Part shown: one piece after another, positions 1 through 7,566 of the stretch | Layout of the letters: each line of letters starts with the position of its first letter | Position numbering within the stretch: the first letter of the stretch is position 1 | DNA from: CAWATZ01 sp963784995 | Lineage (GTDB): Bacteria > Planctomycetota > Planctomycetia > Gemmatales > Gemmataceae | Length of the DNA stretch: 64,000 nucleotides | Direction: 5' to 3' | Assembly (NCBI GenBank): GCA_963784995.1 | Contig: CAWATZ010000003.1 | Span: 1,178,001-1,242,000 of the forward strand | Notes under the pieces: model-generated | Told to the model about the DNA's origin: nothing | Databases searched by the model: none | The model's input: only the letters and a program-made list of their open reading frames with translations | Translations under genes and position numbers: made by a program

Positions 1-7
1 AAGATGC

Positions 8-328
8 TTATGGTGCTTGTCCAGGCTGCCGATGCTGTGCCGCCCGGGCCAGCGCCTGGTGGACGGCCTCGGCCTCGGTCGGGGCCCGGGCCTCGATGCA
101 CTGCGTCTGGCCGAACACCGCCGTTGCCAGCTGGCAGACAAAGCGACAGCTGCCATCGGGCAGAGTGTCCAGATGGAAGCCCACCGCTCCCAGCTCGTGC
201 AAGCGAGCGCGAACGGCCCCCCAGTCAACTTTCTTGACGACGCGAACGGTGCGCGTCGAGATTCGCTCTACCCCACCAGAGGGGACACTGCCCACAGTCA
301 AGCCAGCTAGCAGCACCACGGTCAGCAT
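8..328 (-). CDS. small secreted protein of unknown function
   Basis: I do not recognise this 106-residue protein. Its first 15 or so residues are hydrophobic (MLTVVLLAGLTVGSV) and look like a short signal peptide, so it is probably exported. The rest is a small mixed domain with two cysteines about 13 residues apart (CRFVC and QTQCIEA), followed by an alanine- and glutamate-rich helix (EAEAVHQALARAA). A strong ribosome binding site, AAGGAGG at 337-343 read on the minus strand, lies 8 nt before the ATG and fixes the start. It stands alone; the next gene is on the other strand. Real gene likely, function unknown. Confidence 0.6.
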   Translation of the reverse strand: MLTVVLLAGLTVGSVPSGGVERISTRTVRVVKKVDWGAVRARLHELGAVGFHLDTLPDGSCRFVCQLATAVFGQTQCIEARAPTEAEAVHQALARAAQHRQPGQAP

Positions 329-499
329 GAAATCGGCCTCCTTCCGAGGTTTGCGTGCTGTTCACGAGGTCAAGTATCCTCGTTTTTCGCGATTCCTGCA
401 AGGACAACCAGCCGCTGAATAGTACAGTGGGGTGGTGGGATTTCCCACTTGCTGCCTCTTCCCTGCATCCAGTAAAATCGCGCCAGAAGGAGGCGACCC

Positions 500-724
500 A
501 TGCTGACCAGAAAGACCGATGCCAAGGGGCGATTGACCCTTGGCCCAGACTTTGCCACCTGCACGATGACCGTCGAGTTCCACGGTGAGGAGGTGCGTCT
601 TCGCAAGATCCAAATGCCGTGTCCGCGGAAGTATTCGTTCAAGCAGCTGATGGCTGGCGTGACGGCTGAGAACATTCATGGCGAGATCGAAACGGGGAAC
701 CCTGCTGGACGCGAGGCCCTATGA
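500..724 (+). CDS. MazE/AbrB-like antitoxin, apparently without a toxin
   Basis: This 74-residue protein resembles MazE-type antitoxins with an AbrB-like DNA-binding fold. The N-terminus (KTDAKGRLTLGPDFA) matches the swapped-hairpin DNA-binding segment. The C-terminus (YSFKQLMAGVTAENIHGE, then GNPAGREAL) matches the toxin-neutralising tail typical of MazE, where a Gly-x-x-x-Gly-x-Glu motif ends the protein. An AAGGAGG ribosome binding site at 487-493 precedes the ATG. In known modules the toxin gene overlaps the antitoxin stop. Here an ATG does overlap the TGA (721-724), but that frame stops after only 19 codons. The toxin therefore seems lost, truncated or frameshifted. Confidence 0.7.
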   Translation: MLTRKTDAKGRLTLGPDFATCTMTVEFHGEEVRLRKIQMPCPRKYSFKQLMAGVTAENIHGEIETGNPAGREAL

Positions 725-799
725 GCAGCAGGCCAATTCGTTACGCAGAAAAGTCCGTACTTGCACCTCATGAGCTTTGACGACCAAACCCGGTAAGGA

Positions 800-871
800 G
801 CGCTGCAGGGAACGCCCTCCGTGGCGTTCCGTGAGGGACCGGAACGTCACGGAGGGCGTTTCCTGCAGCGC
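800..871. repeat. palindromic repeat, family 1 (GGGAACGCCCTCCGTGG)
   Basis: Two 31-nt arms (800-830 and 841-871) are inverted copies with two mismatches around a 10-nt loop. The same core occurs at 44289-44348, 44510-44624 and 59227-59290, always between genes. It is a REP- or MITE-like dispersed element. Confidence 0.85.
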
Positions 872-946
872 CGCCGTCCTTACCGATCTTGCTTGTCAAA
901 CTCCATCAGCTTGGCGGACTTGAAGAAAGCAACTTGGTTTGGCCCG

Positions 947-1711
947 TCAATTCGGGTAGCTGCTGTCCTGGGTAAGGATCACGTGGTCAGGAAACAAGTC
1001 TGGGACCGCATCATTCCAGTTCAAGGTGCGGACGTGGCCATCCAGATAAAGATAGTTGGCAACGCCACTGTGGCGATCGGTGGTGATCCACGGCAGGATG
1101 TTGACGGTCCCCAGCCAGATGTCGAAATCGTCCTGCTTGGGGTCTGCTCCAGTGGCGGCAAGCCCGTCGGCGCTGCGCTCCACGAAGTCAATGAAATTGG
1201 AGGTCCCCACTTCCTGAATGAACCGCAGCAGCGTCCACCGTCCATAGCGTCGAGTCAGGTGGCTCAGCTGCGAGTTCATCAGGTAGCTGGTGCGGTTCCA
1301 GACGCCGTCACCGCCCGGATCAGGCTGCCGGATCGAGAGGTCGTCCGGACAGCGGTACGTGACGTCGCTGCCGACGATGAGGCCTTGCTTGGAAAGAGCG
1401 TCATTTTCCGCGGCGTCGCTGATGAAGGGCATGAACTTGTCTTCCCAGTAAATCTCCGCGAAGGAGTCCGCGGCGCTGGCCTGGGAAAGAACGTCCGCCT
1501 CGAAGGGGTGGTGCAGGAAGAACTGCCCATCCGTGGCATCGTAATACTGCAAGACCGCCAGGCCGATCTGCTTGAGGTTGTTCTGGCACTTCATCCGGTT
1601 AGCCGCTTCGCGGGCTTGCTGAACGGCGGCCAGGAGCAATCCGATCAGCACGGCAACAATGGCGATGACCACCAGCAACTCAATCAGGGTAAAGGCGCAG
1701 CGCTTCCTCAT
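947..1711 (-). CDS. DUF1559 protein with type IV prepilin-like N-terminus
   Basis: A 254-residue protein of the large planctomycete DUF1559 family. It begins with a short basic leader and the prepilin motif FTLIELLVVIAIVAVLIGLL, a single N-terminal hydrophobic helix normally cut by a prepilin peptidase after the residue before the Phe. The sequence QAREAANRMKCQNNLKQIGL follows, as is typical of the family. The C-terminal part contains the GVANYLYLDGHV segment found at the end of most members. A prepilin peptidase homologue lies at 54059-55147. The role is unknown; it is probably a pseudopilin-like envelope protein. Start chosen because AGGA lies 7-8 nt before the ATG and the leader directly precedes the FTLIE motif. 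Confidence 0.9.
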   Translation of the reverse strand: MRKRCAFTLIELLVVIAIVAVLIGLLLAAVQQAREAANRMKCQNNLKQIGLAVLQYYDATDGQFFLHHPFEADVLSQASAADSFAEIYWEDKFMPFISDAAENDALSKQGLIVGSDVTYRCPDDLSIRQPDPGGDGVWNRTSYLMNSQLSHLTRRYGRWTLLRFIQEVGTSNFIDFVERSADGLAATGADPKQDDFDIWLGTVNILPWITTDRHSGVANYLYLDGHVRTLNWNDAVPDLFPDHVILTQDSSYPN

Positions 1712-1987
1712 GGCGGTTATCCTGGTGCGGTTGGGGCGGCCGTGTATGACGAACCCTAAAAGCGTAATACGGATCGTCAGGTTCCCGGCAAGCGACCGTG
1801 CCCGCTTTTTTCTGGCACCGGGGGAAGCAGCGTTGGTGCAGACCGATGTGTGGCCAGTCGGTGACGGGGAAGGAGCAGGCAGCCGATTGGCTCGGACGGC
1901 CTGCTCCTCTCGACGCGAACAACAATCTCTCCGTGAACCGACCCCGGCCGGCTACCGGCTGATTCGCGTCTCTGGCAGGGCCTTCTG

Positions 1988-2159
1988 ATGTTGACTCGAC
2001 CAGCCGCGGCTCATCGACGCGGAGGAGCTTTTTCAAGGGAGTCGGGAAGTGTGGATTGAGTTCGCCGGCAGCAGGTATCGGCTGCGGATCACGCGCCGGA
2101 ATCGGCTGATCTTGCAAAAAGAATGGCCCCGGGGCTCACCCAGCAAGGACTCCTCATGA
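1988..2159 (+). CDS. hemP: HemP-like small protein, apparently frameshifted
   Basis: The frame ending with TGA at 2157-2159 reads LIDAEELFQGSREVWIEF, then YRLRITRRNRLILQK. This is the conserved core of the HemP (hemin uptake protein) family: an E-E-L-F-x-G-x-R-E motif followed by a Y-R-L-R-x-T-x-x-x-x-L-I-L-x-K strand. The core frame has no ATG, GTG or TTG start after the in-frame stop at 1992-1994. An ATG at 1988 in the next frame would read MLTRPA and then join the core if one base near 2006 were removed. It is therefore a HemP gene with a single indel, or a remnant. Its stop overlaps the 3' end of the opposite gene by 6 nt. The family is associated with haem/iron uptake, but no transporter is nearby. 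Confidence 0.5.
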
Positions 2160-4043
2160 CGCCGCTTCGTCGCGCCACTGGACGAACCCCTCCAGCGCAT
2201 AGAACTCGGGCAGCCCCAGCTTGTCGTAGGTGGCGGCCGTGTTGCGATTGCGGTCCTCGGCACGCTGCCAGAATTCCCGGCGGTCGCTCCCACCCGGAAA
2301 CATGGCCCGATCCTTTTGCGACTGGTGCCGGAAGATGGCCTGCTTCTTGCGCTCCAGGTCGTCCGGGCTGAGCGGCACCACCCGCTCGATCTCGTACGGC
2401 TCCCACTCTTCCCAGGCCCCGCGATAGAGCCAGACCTGGAAATCCTGCCCCCCGGCCCGCACCTGGCGGACCGCGGTAAAGATCGCCTCGGCGCAGGTCC
2501 GATGCGTCCCGTGCGGATCGGACAGCTCCCCGGCGACGTAGATCTGGGCCGGCTGCAGGCGCTCCAGCAGATTGACGATGTCCTCGATGTCCTGCGGATG
2601 GATCGGGGCCTTGGCGATGGTGCCGGTGCGGTAGAAGCGCAGGTCCATGAACTCCAGCTGCTCCGGCGGCACGCCGCAGGCCAGGGCGGCCGCCCGCGCC
2701 TCGGTGGTGCGGATCAGCGCCTTGATCCGCAGCAGGTCCTCGCTGTCGGGCTGGCCCGGCTGCTTGGAGGCCAGGAAGCTCTGCACGCGCTCCTTGACGC
2801 GCTCGGACTGTTCCTCGTTGATGCCGAACAGCCGGTTGAACTCGACCACGTAATCGGTGAAGCGCCAGGCGTCGTGATCGAACACGGCGATGTTACCGCT
2901 GGTCATGTAGGCCACGTGGACCTTGTGTCCTTGCTGGTGCAGCCGGCTCAGCGTGCCGCCCATGCTGATGACGTCGTCGTCGGGGTGCGGGCTGAAGATC
3001 AGCACGGTCTTCGGCTCGGTCCCGGCCGGGTTGGTGCAGAGCGTGCCCATCATCTCGTCGAAGACGTGCCGGCCCAGGGCGTTGGCGGGGCCGTGCTCGC
3101 GCAGCAGCTCGTACAGCTCATGCTCGCGGAAGTCGTCGTCGGACAGCTTGAGCAGGGCCTTGCTGACCTTCAGGCCCAGCCAGATGACCGCCTTGCGGAT
3201 CAGCGGGGCGGTCCAGTTGACGGGACCGACGGTCCAGGGCTGGCCGATGGCGGCCAGTTCGCCGGCCGCGGCCCGGTCCAGCAGGAAGGTGGCGTCGGGG
3301 TGCTGCTGCAGGAAGCTGGCCGTCACCGCGTCGGAGACGGGGCCCTCGACCGCTCGTTGCACAATGGGCGCTTTGTGCTCGCCGAAGGCCATCAGCACGA
3401 CCTTGCGGGCGTCGAGGATGGTGCCGACGCCCATCGTCACCGCCTGGTGCGGCACGTTGTCCTCACCGAAGAAGCTGCTGGCGGCATCGCGGCGCGTCAC
3501 CGGGTCGAGCGTGACCATGCGGGTCCGGCTATGCCGGGTCGAGCCGGGCTCGTTGAAGCCGATGTGGCCGGTCCGGCCGATGCCCAGCACCTGCAGATCG
3601 ATCCCCCCGGCCCTGCGGATGCGCTGCTCGTAGCGCATGCAGTATTCCTCGATCTCATGCGGCGGCACGGTGCCATCGGGAACGTTGATGTTCCGCGGAT
3701 CGATGTTGACGTGATTGAACAGGTTCTCCTGCATCCAGCGGCGATAGCTTTGCGCATCGTCCGGCTTCATCGGATAGTACTCATCCAGATTGAAGGTGAT
3801 GACGCGCGAGAAATCGAGGCTCGCCTCGCGGTGCAGCCGGACCAGCTCACGGTAGAGCCCGACGGGGGTCGAACCGGTTGGCAGGCCGAGGACGGTCGGC
3901 CGGCCGGCGGAGTTGTTCTGGCGGATCAGGCTTTCGATCATCAGCGCCACGTGCCGGGCCGCCTGCTGGCTGGTGGGGAAGACCAGCGTCGCCACCTTGG
4001 TATGCGGCACGTAATGGGATGTGTGTTCAGCGCCTCTCGGCAT
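2154..4043 (-). CDS. NagB-like sugar-phosphate isomerase fused to PIG-L deacetylase
   Basis: A two-domain protein of 629 residues. Residues about 1-260 form a glucosamine-6-phosphate deaminase (NagB) domain, with the phosphate loop GLPTGSTPVGLY, the catalytic aspartate in FNLDEYY, the loop GIGRTGHIGFNEPGS and the lysine motif GEHKAP. Residues about 350-600 form a PIG-L/LmbE-type zinc-dependent N-deacetylase, with the metal motifs PHPDDD and DPHGTHR. The fusion suggests consecutive steps on an N-acetylated amino sugar. The loop Asp of E. coli NagB (GNDGHIAFNE, where Asp141 is catalytic) is Thr here, while the His and Glu of that loop are kept; deaminase chemistry may be altered. An upstream ATG at 4073 is an alternative start. 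The divergent neighbour is thiSG. Confidence 0.88.
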   Translation of the reverse strand: MPRGAEHTSHYVPHTKVATLVFPTSQQAARHVALMIESLIRQNNSAGRPTVLGLPTGSTPVGLYRELVRLHREASLDFSRVITFNLDEYYPMKPDDAQSYRRWMQENLFNHVNIDPRNINVPDGTVPPHEIEEYCMRYEQRIRRAGGIDLQVLGIGRTGHIGFNEPGSTRHSRTRMVTLDPVTRRDAASSFFGEDNVPHQAVTMGVGTILDARKVVLMAFGEHKAPIVQRAVEGPVSDAVTASFLQQHPDATFLLDRAAAGELAAIGQPWTVGPVNWTAPLIRKAVIWLGLKVSKALLKLSDDDFREHELYELLREHGPANALGRHVFDEMMGTLCTNPAGTEPKTVLIFSPHPDDDVISMGGTLSRLHQQGHKVHVAYMTSGNIAVFDHDAWRFTDYVVEFNRLFGINEEQSERVKERVQSFLASKQPGQPDSEDLLRIKALIRTTEARAAALACGVPPEQLEFMDLRFYRTGTIAKAPIHPQDIEDIVNLLERLQPAQIYVAGELSDPHGTHRTCAEAIFTAVRQVRAGGQDFQVWLYRGAWEEWEPYEIERVVPLSPDDLERKKQAIFRHQSQKDRAMFPGGSDRREFWQRAEDRNRNTAATYDKLGLPEFYALEGFVQWRDEAAS

Positions 4044-4224
4044 CACTGCGGTCACCACGGGGCACCCTGGCATGGGAGGAAACGGAAGGGCCGCGCAACC
4101 CCGTGGGGTCTCACGGAATTGGCTCGCCCTGGGAGGAAAGACCCATAGGGTATACAGTAGGCGTTCCGAGCGGAAACGGCCAACGGTGTCTCCGTTCGGG
4201 GCGCCAGGACGGAGAGCAAACATC

Positions 4225-5265
4225 ATGATTCACCTGAAGATCAACGGCAAGCCGCGGGAGCTGCCTGCACCCATAAGCATCGCCGAACTGCTGACTGACT
4301 TGAAGCTGAACCCGAAAATGGTCGCGGTAGAGGTGAACGAACGGGTCGTCCCCTCCCGCAAGCATCCGGAGCAGACCCTCAACGAGGGGGATCACGTGGA
4401 GATCGTCGGCCTGGTCGGCGGAGGCTCCGGCGAGCCCGCGGCGCCGGCCGACAAGCCGCTGCAAATCGGTAAGTTCCAGTTCAGCAGCCGGCTGGTCACC
4501 GGCACCGGCAAGTATTCCAGCTATGATGTCATGCGCGACTGCCTGGCCGCCAGCGGCTGCGAGGTGACCACGGTGGCCGTGCGGCGCGAACGGCTGATCG
4601 ACAAGGAAGGCCGGAACATCCTCGACTATCTCGATCTGAAGCGCTACGTGATCCTGCCCAACACGGCCGGCTGCTTCAGCGCCGACGACGCCATCCGCCT
4701 GGCCCGGCTGGGGCGCGAACTGCTGAGCAACCTGGAGAACCCGGGAGCCGACTGGGTCAAGCTGGAGTGCCTGGGCGATCCAAAGACGCTGCTGCCCGAC
4801 CCGGTGGACACGCTGAAGGCGACCGAAGTGCTGGTCAAGGAGGGCTTCCAGGTGCTGGTCTACACCAGCGACGACCCGGTGCTGGCCCGGCGGCTCAAGG
4901 CGGCGGGAGCGGTCAGCGTGATGCCGGCCGGCAGCCCCATCGGCAGCGGCCAGGGCGTCCTCAACCCAAACAACATCCGAATCATCCTCGAGTACCTCAA
5001 GGACGGCGATCCGGATTATCCGGTGATTGTGGATGCGGGCGTGGGTCAGGCCAGCGACGTGTCGGCTGCGATGGAGCTGGGCTGCGACGGCGTGCTGCTG
5101 AACACGGCGATCGCCCATGCACGCGATCCGCTGCGGATGGCGTGGGCGATGCGGTATGCGTGCGAGGCGGGCCGGCTGTCGTATTTGGCGGGGCGGATTC
5201 CGAGGAAGCTGTACGCCCAGGCGTCCAGCCCGATGGAGGGACGGATTGCCTCGGCGGGGACGTGA
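4225..5265 (+). CDS. thiG: ThiS-ThiG fusion (sulfur carrier + thiazole synthase)
   Basis: A 346-residue protein. Residues 1-70 are ThiS, a ubiquitin-like sulfur carrier beginning MIHLKINGKPRELP and ending EIVGLVGGG. A linker (SGEPAAPADKP) leads into ThiG, residues about 85-346, the TIM-barrel thiazole synthase of thiamine biosynthesis. ThiG marks include FSSRLVTGTGKY, LPNTAGC, the Schiff-base lysine in WVKLECLGD, LLPDPVDTL, and GAVSVMPAGSPIGSGQG. Normally ThiS ends in a free Gly-Gly that is adenylated and thiocarboxylated; here Gly-Gly is internal. GGAG about 10 nt before the ATG supports the start. No TPP riboswitch was recognised upstream. A copy of the last 80 nt lies at 7628-7708. Confidence 0.95.
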   Translation: MIHLKINGKPRELPAPISIAELLTDLKLNPKMVAVEVNERVVPSRKHPEQTLNEGDHVEIVGLVGGGSGEPAAPADKPLQIGKFQFSSRLVTGTGKYSSYDVMRDCLAASGCEVTTVAVRRERLIDKEGRNILDYLDLKRYVILPNTAGCFSADDAIRLARLGRELLSNLENPGADWVKLECLGDPKTLLPDPVDTLKATEVLVKEGFQVLVYTSDDPVLARRLKAAGAVSVMPAGSPIGSGQGVLNPNNIRIILEYLKDGDPDYPVIVDAGVGQASDVSAAMELGCDGVLLNTAIAHARDPLRMAWAMRYACEAGRLSYLAGRIPRKLYAQASSPMEGRIASAGT

Positions 5266-5313
5266 CAGGGGGTGAGACCTCGGGGAAATCGTGTCCGCCT
5301 CGGACCAGGACAC

Positions 5314-5900
5314 AGAGAAAGAGTAAGATGAAGATTAGGATTAGGAAGAGGATTAAGAGAAAGAGCAAGAGTAAGAGTAAGAGGACGAGTGGGACGCCAT
5401 GCACACACCTCCGGAATGCTGGTTCGATCACGAGAAGCTGGAAGTCTATCGCGAAGCGATTGCCTTCAATGCCTGGCTGTCGGCGCTCCTGGAAGGAGCG
5501 GTGCGAATCGGTGACGTCAAGGATCAGCTGGATCGGGCATCAACATCGATCCCGCTCAATGTCGCGGAAGGCAATGGCAAATACACGCTGAAGGATCGCT
5601 GCCGGTTCTTTGACATTGCCCACGGCTCCGCTCTGGAATGCGCCGCGGGGCTGGACGTTCTGGTGGCCAAAGCCAAACTGACGCCGGACCAGATTCGCCC
5701 GGGAAAAGAAAGCCTTCAAAGAATCGTCCGGATGCTCCTGGGGCTCATCAAGAGAAACTCGACCCGCGAGTACGGCAATGGCAACGCGGCGGAATAACAC
5801 ATCCAAGCCGCAAGTGGCTGGTGGAACAACCTCTTACTCTTGCTCTTGCTCTTTCTCTTCATCCTCTTCCTACTCTTCCTCTTCATCTTACTCTTGCTCT
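5314..5900. repeat. 71-bp purine/pyrimidine inverted repeat enclosing a gene
   Basis: The left arm (5314-5384) is almost pure purine (GAGTAAGATGAAGATTAGGA and similar). The right arm (5830-5900) is its pyrimidine-rich complement. They align without gaps at 64 of 71 positions. The only gene between them encodes a four-helix-bundle protein, with its start 15 nt after the left arm and its stop 33 nt before the right arm. A transcript of the locus would fold into one long stem with the gene as its loop. That architecture recalls intervening sequences of bacterial 23S rRNA, although no rRNA gene is present here. Confidence 0.9.
5399..5797 (+). CDS. four-helix bundle protein (23S rRNA intervening-sequence protein family)
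   Basis: A 132-residue protein of the four-helix-bundle family first seen encoded within 23S rRNA intervening sequences. Visible family marks are FDHEKLEVYREAIAF near the N-terminus, DQLDRASTSIPLNVAEGNGK in the middle (the highly conserved I-x-x-N-x-A-E-G-x-G motif), and FFDIAHGSALECAAGLDV. The family folds as an antiparallel bundle and is related to the accessory proteins of diversity-generating retroelements; its molecular role is unclear. The gene sits alone inside a 71-bp inverted repeat (5314-5900) between the 3' end of thiG and a WD40 gene. GTGGGA precedes the ATG as a weak ribosome binding site. Confidence 0.9.
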   Translation: MHTPPECWFDHEKLEVYREAIAFNAWLSALLEGAVRIGDVKDQLDRASTSIPLNVAEGNGKYTLKDRCRFFDIAHGSALECAAGLDVLVAKAKLTPDQIRPGKESLQRIVRMLLGLIKRNSTREYGNGNAAE

Positions 5901-6088
5901 TGTGTACCCGGCTGCCCATCACCAGCAACGAAACTCGACAGTCCACGATAGCCGAGAGATGGGGAGGGAAGCGGCCGTCGAATCCGCTCGCTTCCGGCCT
6001 CGTCTTGCTGGACCCGTGGCCGACGTGCTACCCTGGTGGCACAGGTTTACCAGACCAGCGCCCAGCAATCACCAGGCAGGAGGCTGTT

Positions 6089-7252
6089 GTGTCCCCCACT
6101 CGCTTTGTCCATCTTGCGGTCGTGCTGTCGCTGCTTCCTGTCCAGCAAGCCAGCAAGTGCAACGCGGCTGCTCCACCGACGCAAGCCCAGATCGCGGTTT
6201 GGGTGAAGCAACTGGGCCACGACGATTTCGCAGTGCGCGAACAAGCCACTACCAAACTGCAACAAGCCGGGGAAGTCGCGAGGGCTGCCCTGAACCAAGC
6301 GGCCAGGAGCAGCGATGCCGAGGTCGCACGCCGGGCAAAGGATCTGCTGGAACGCCTCCTGCCCTGGAGTCTGGAGTTGGCCTTGGATGGCATCCTCGTC
6401 ATCTGCTTCAGTCCTGATGGGAAACGCATTGCCGGCGGCAGCGCTGACGGGGAGGCTATGGGAATAGTGAAGGTCTGGGATATCCAGACCGGCCAGGAGG
6501 TTTTCGCTCTCAAGGGTCTTGACGGCTGGGTTGCCAGTGTCAGCTTCAGCCACGATGGTAAGCGAATCACCTCTGCCAGCGGTCCCGAGATGGTCAAGGT
6601 TTGGGACGTACAGTCCGGCCAGGAGGTTCTCACTCTCAAAGGGCACTCAGCCCTTGTCTACAGTGCGGTCTTCAGCCCCGATGGCAAACGCATCGCCACA
6701 GCCAGCATGGACAAGACGGTGAAGGTATGGGATGCGCAGACCGGCAAAGAAACACTCTCGCTCAAAGGCCACTCACCTGAGGTTTGGACTCTGGCGTACA
6801 GTCCCGATGGTAAACGCATCGCCAGCGCTGGCTTCGACAATACGGTGAGAGTCTGGGATGCACAGACAGGACAGAAAATCCTATCTTTCAAAGGCCACTC
6901 AGGCTGCGTTCGCAGCGTCGGGTTCAGCCCTGATAGTAAACGCATCGCCAGCGCCAGCGAGGACATGACTGTAAAGGTCTGGGATGCACAGACCGGCCAG
7001 GAGGCTTTCTCCCTGAAGACAGCCTGCTCAGGCTGGGGCCAGTGTGTGGGGTTCAGTCCCGATGGGAAACATTTCGCTTGCGCCTGCCAGGAGGGCAATG
7101 GCTATACAGTAAAAAGCTGGGATGCCCAGACCGGAAAGGAGGCTTTCTCCCTCAAGGGCCACGCCTTCTGCTTCAGCCCTGATGGCAAACGCATCGCCTG
7201 CGCCAGCGATGACGATAGGCTGAAGGTCTGGCCCGTCAAGCAGCGACGTTGA
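6089..7252 (+). CDS. WD40 repeat protein, copy A
   Basis: A 387-residue secreted or surface protein. A signal-like N-terminus (VHLAVVLSLLPVQQASKC) is followed by a short HEAT-like helical segment (VWVKQLGHDDFAVREQA, then ARRAKDLLERLLPW). About seven WD40 blades then form a predicted propeller, each with the pattern FSPDGKRIA...TVKVWDAQTG. The GTG start is chosen because AGGAGG lies 5 nt upstream and both are conserved in copy B (9581-10744), which has the same length. A longer reading frame back to 5840 only translates the pyrimidine-rich repeat arm and is not credible. WD40 propellers usually bind proteins; no partner can be named. It is part of a tandem duplication. Confidence 0.85.
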   Translation: MSPTRFVHLAVVLSLLPVQQASKCNAAAPPTQAQIAVWVKQLGHDDFAVREQATTKLQQAGEVARAALNQAARSSDAEVARRAKDLLERLLPWSLELALDGILVICFSPDGKRIAGGSADGEAMGIVKVWDIQTGQEVFALKGLDGWVASVSFSHDGKRITSASGPEMVKVWDVQSGQEVLTLKGHSALVYSAVFSPDGKRIATASMDKTVKVWDAQTGKETLSLKGHSPEVWTLAYSPDGKRIASAGFDNTVRVWDAQTGQKILSFKGHSGCVRSVGFSPDSKRIASASEDMTVKVWDAQTGQEAFSLKTACSGWGQCVGFSPDGKHFACACQEGNGYTVKSWDAQTGKEAFSLKGHAFCFSPDGKRIACASDDDRLKVWPVKQRR

Positions 7253-7262
7253 AGCAGATGTC

Positions 7263-7566
7263 TCCTTACACCGACAGCACCGTAACTGTCGGCTCATTCT
7301 TCCCGAACCCTGCCACCAGCAGGATGCACTCCCCCGCCTGGGCCAGGCCCATCTGCTGCACCAGTCGGCGGGCCACCGGCCGGGGATTGTCGAACTCCAT
7401 CGGCTCGATCACCACCGGCACCACGCCCCAGAGCAGGTTGAGCCGCCGGCAAACGGCCGGGTCCGTGGTCAGCGCCAGCACCGGTGCTGCCGGCCGGGTC
7501 GCCGCCACCATCGTCGCCGACTTGCCGCCGCGCGAACGCACCACCACCGCCTTGACCTTCAGGTCC
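7263..7566 (-). pseudogene. duplicated 3' fragment of pyruvate kinase
   Basis: The last 100 or so codons of pyk are repeated here at near identity. The encoded peptide from DLKVKAVVVRSRGGK to the C-terminal VTVLSV is identical to the end of the intact gene at 10758-12203. The similarity breaks abruptly at about 7567, after AGGTCC. It lacks the catalytic barrel and any proper start, so it is a non-functional by-product of a tandem duplication. Confidence 0.9.

Noticed and set aside
721..780. Toxin gene after the MazE-like antitoxin
   Set aside because: Only 19 codons; no similarity to MazF or other toxins.
821..1759. A 312-codon open frame on the plus strand
   Set aside because: It lies opposite the DUF1559 gene, has no family features, and starts inside a palindrome. 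High GC keeps the antisense frame open.
1680..2117. A 145-codon open frame on the minus strand
   Set aside because: No ribosome binding site, Pro/Arg-rich composition, and it overlaps the HemP-like core on the other strand.
2316..4148. A 610-codon open frame on the plus strand
   Set aside because: Antisense to the NagB/PIG-L fusion; its His/Ala/Leu-rich sequence is a composition shadow.
4100..4224. TPP riboswitch before thiSG
   Set aside because: None of the conserved TPP-aptamer motifs (such as CTGAGA or the ACCTGATC region) was seen on the coding strand.
6036..6052. sigma-54 promoter (TGGCAC element) before the WD40 genes
   Set aside because: TGGCAC is present in both copies, but the GC element is at the wrong distance in copy B and absent in copy A.
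5840..6088. An N-terminal extension of WD40-A rich in Leu and Phe
   Set aside because: It only translates the pyrimidine-rich repeat arm. The GTG at 6089 has AGGAGG and is conserved in copy B.
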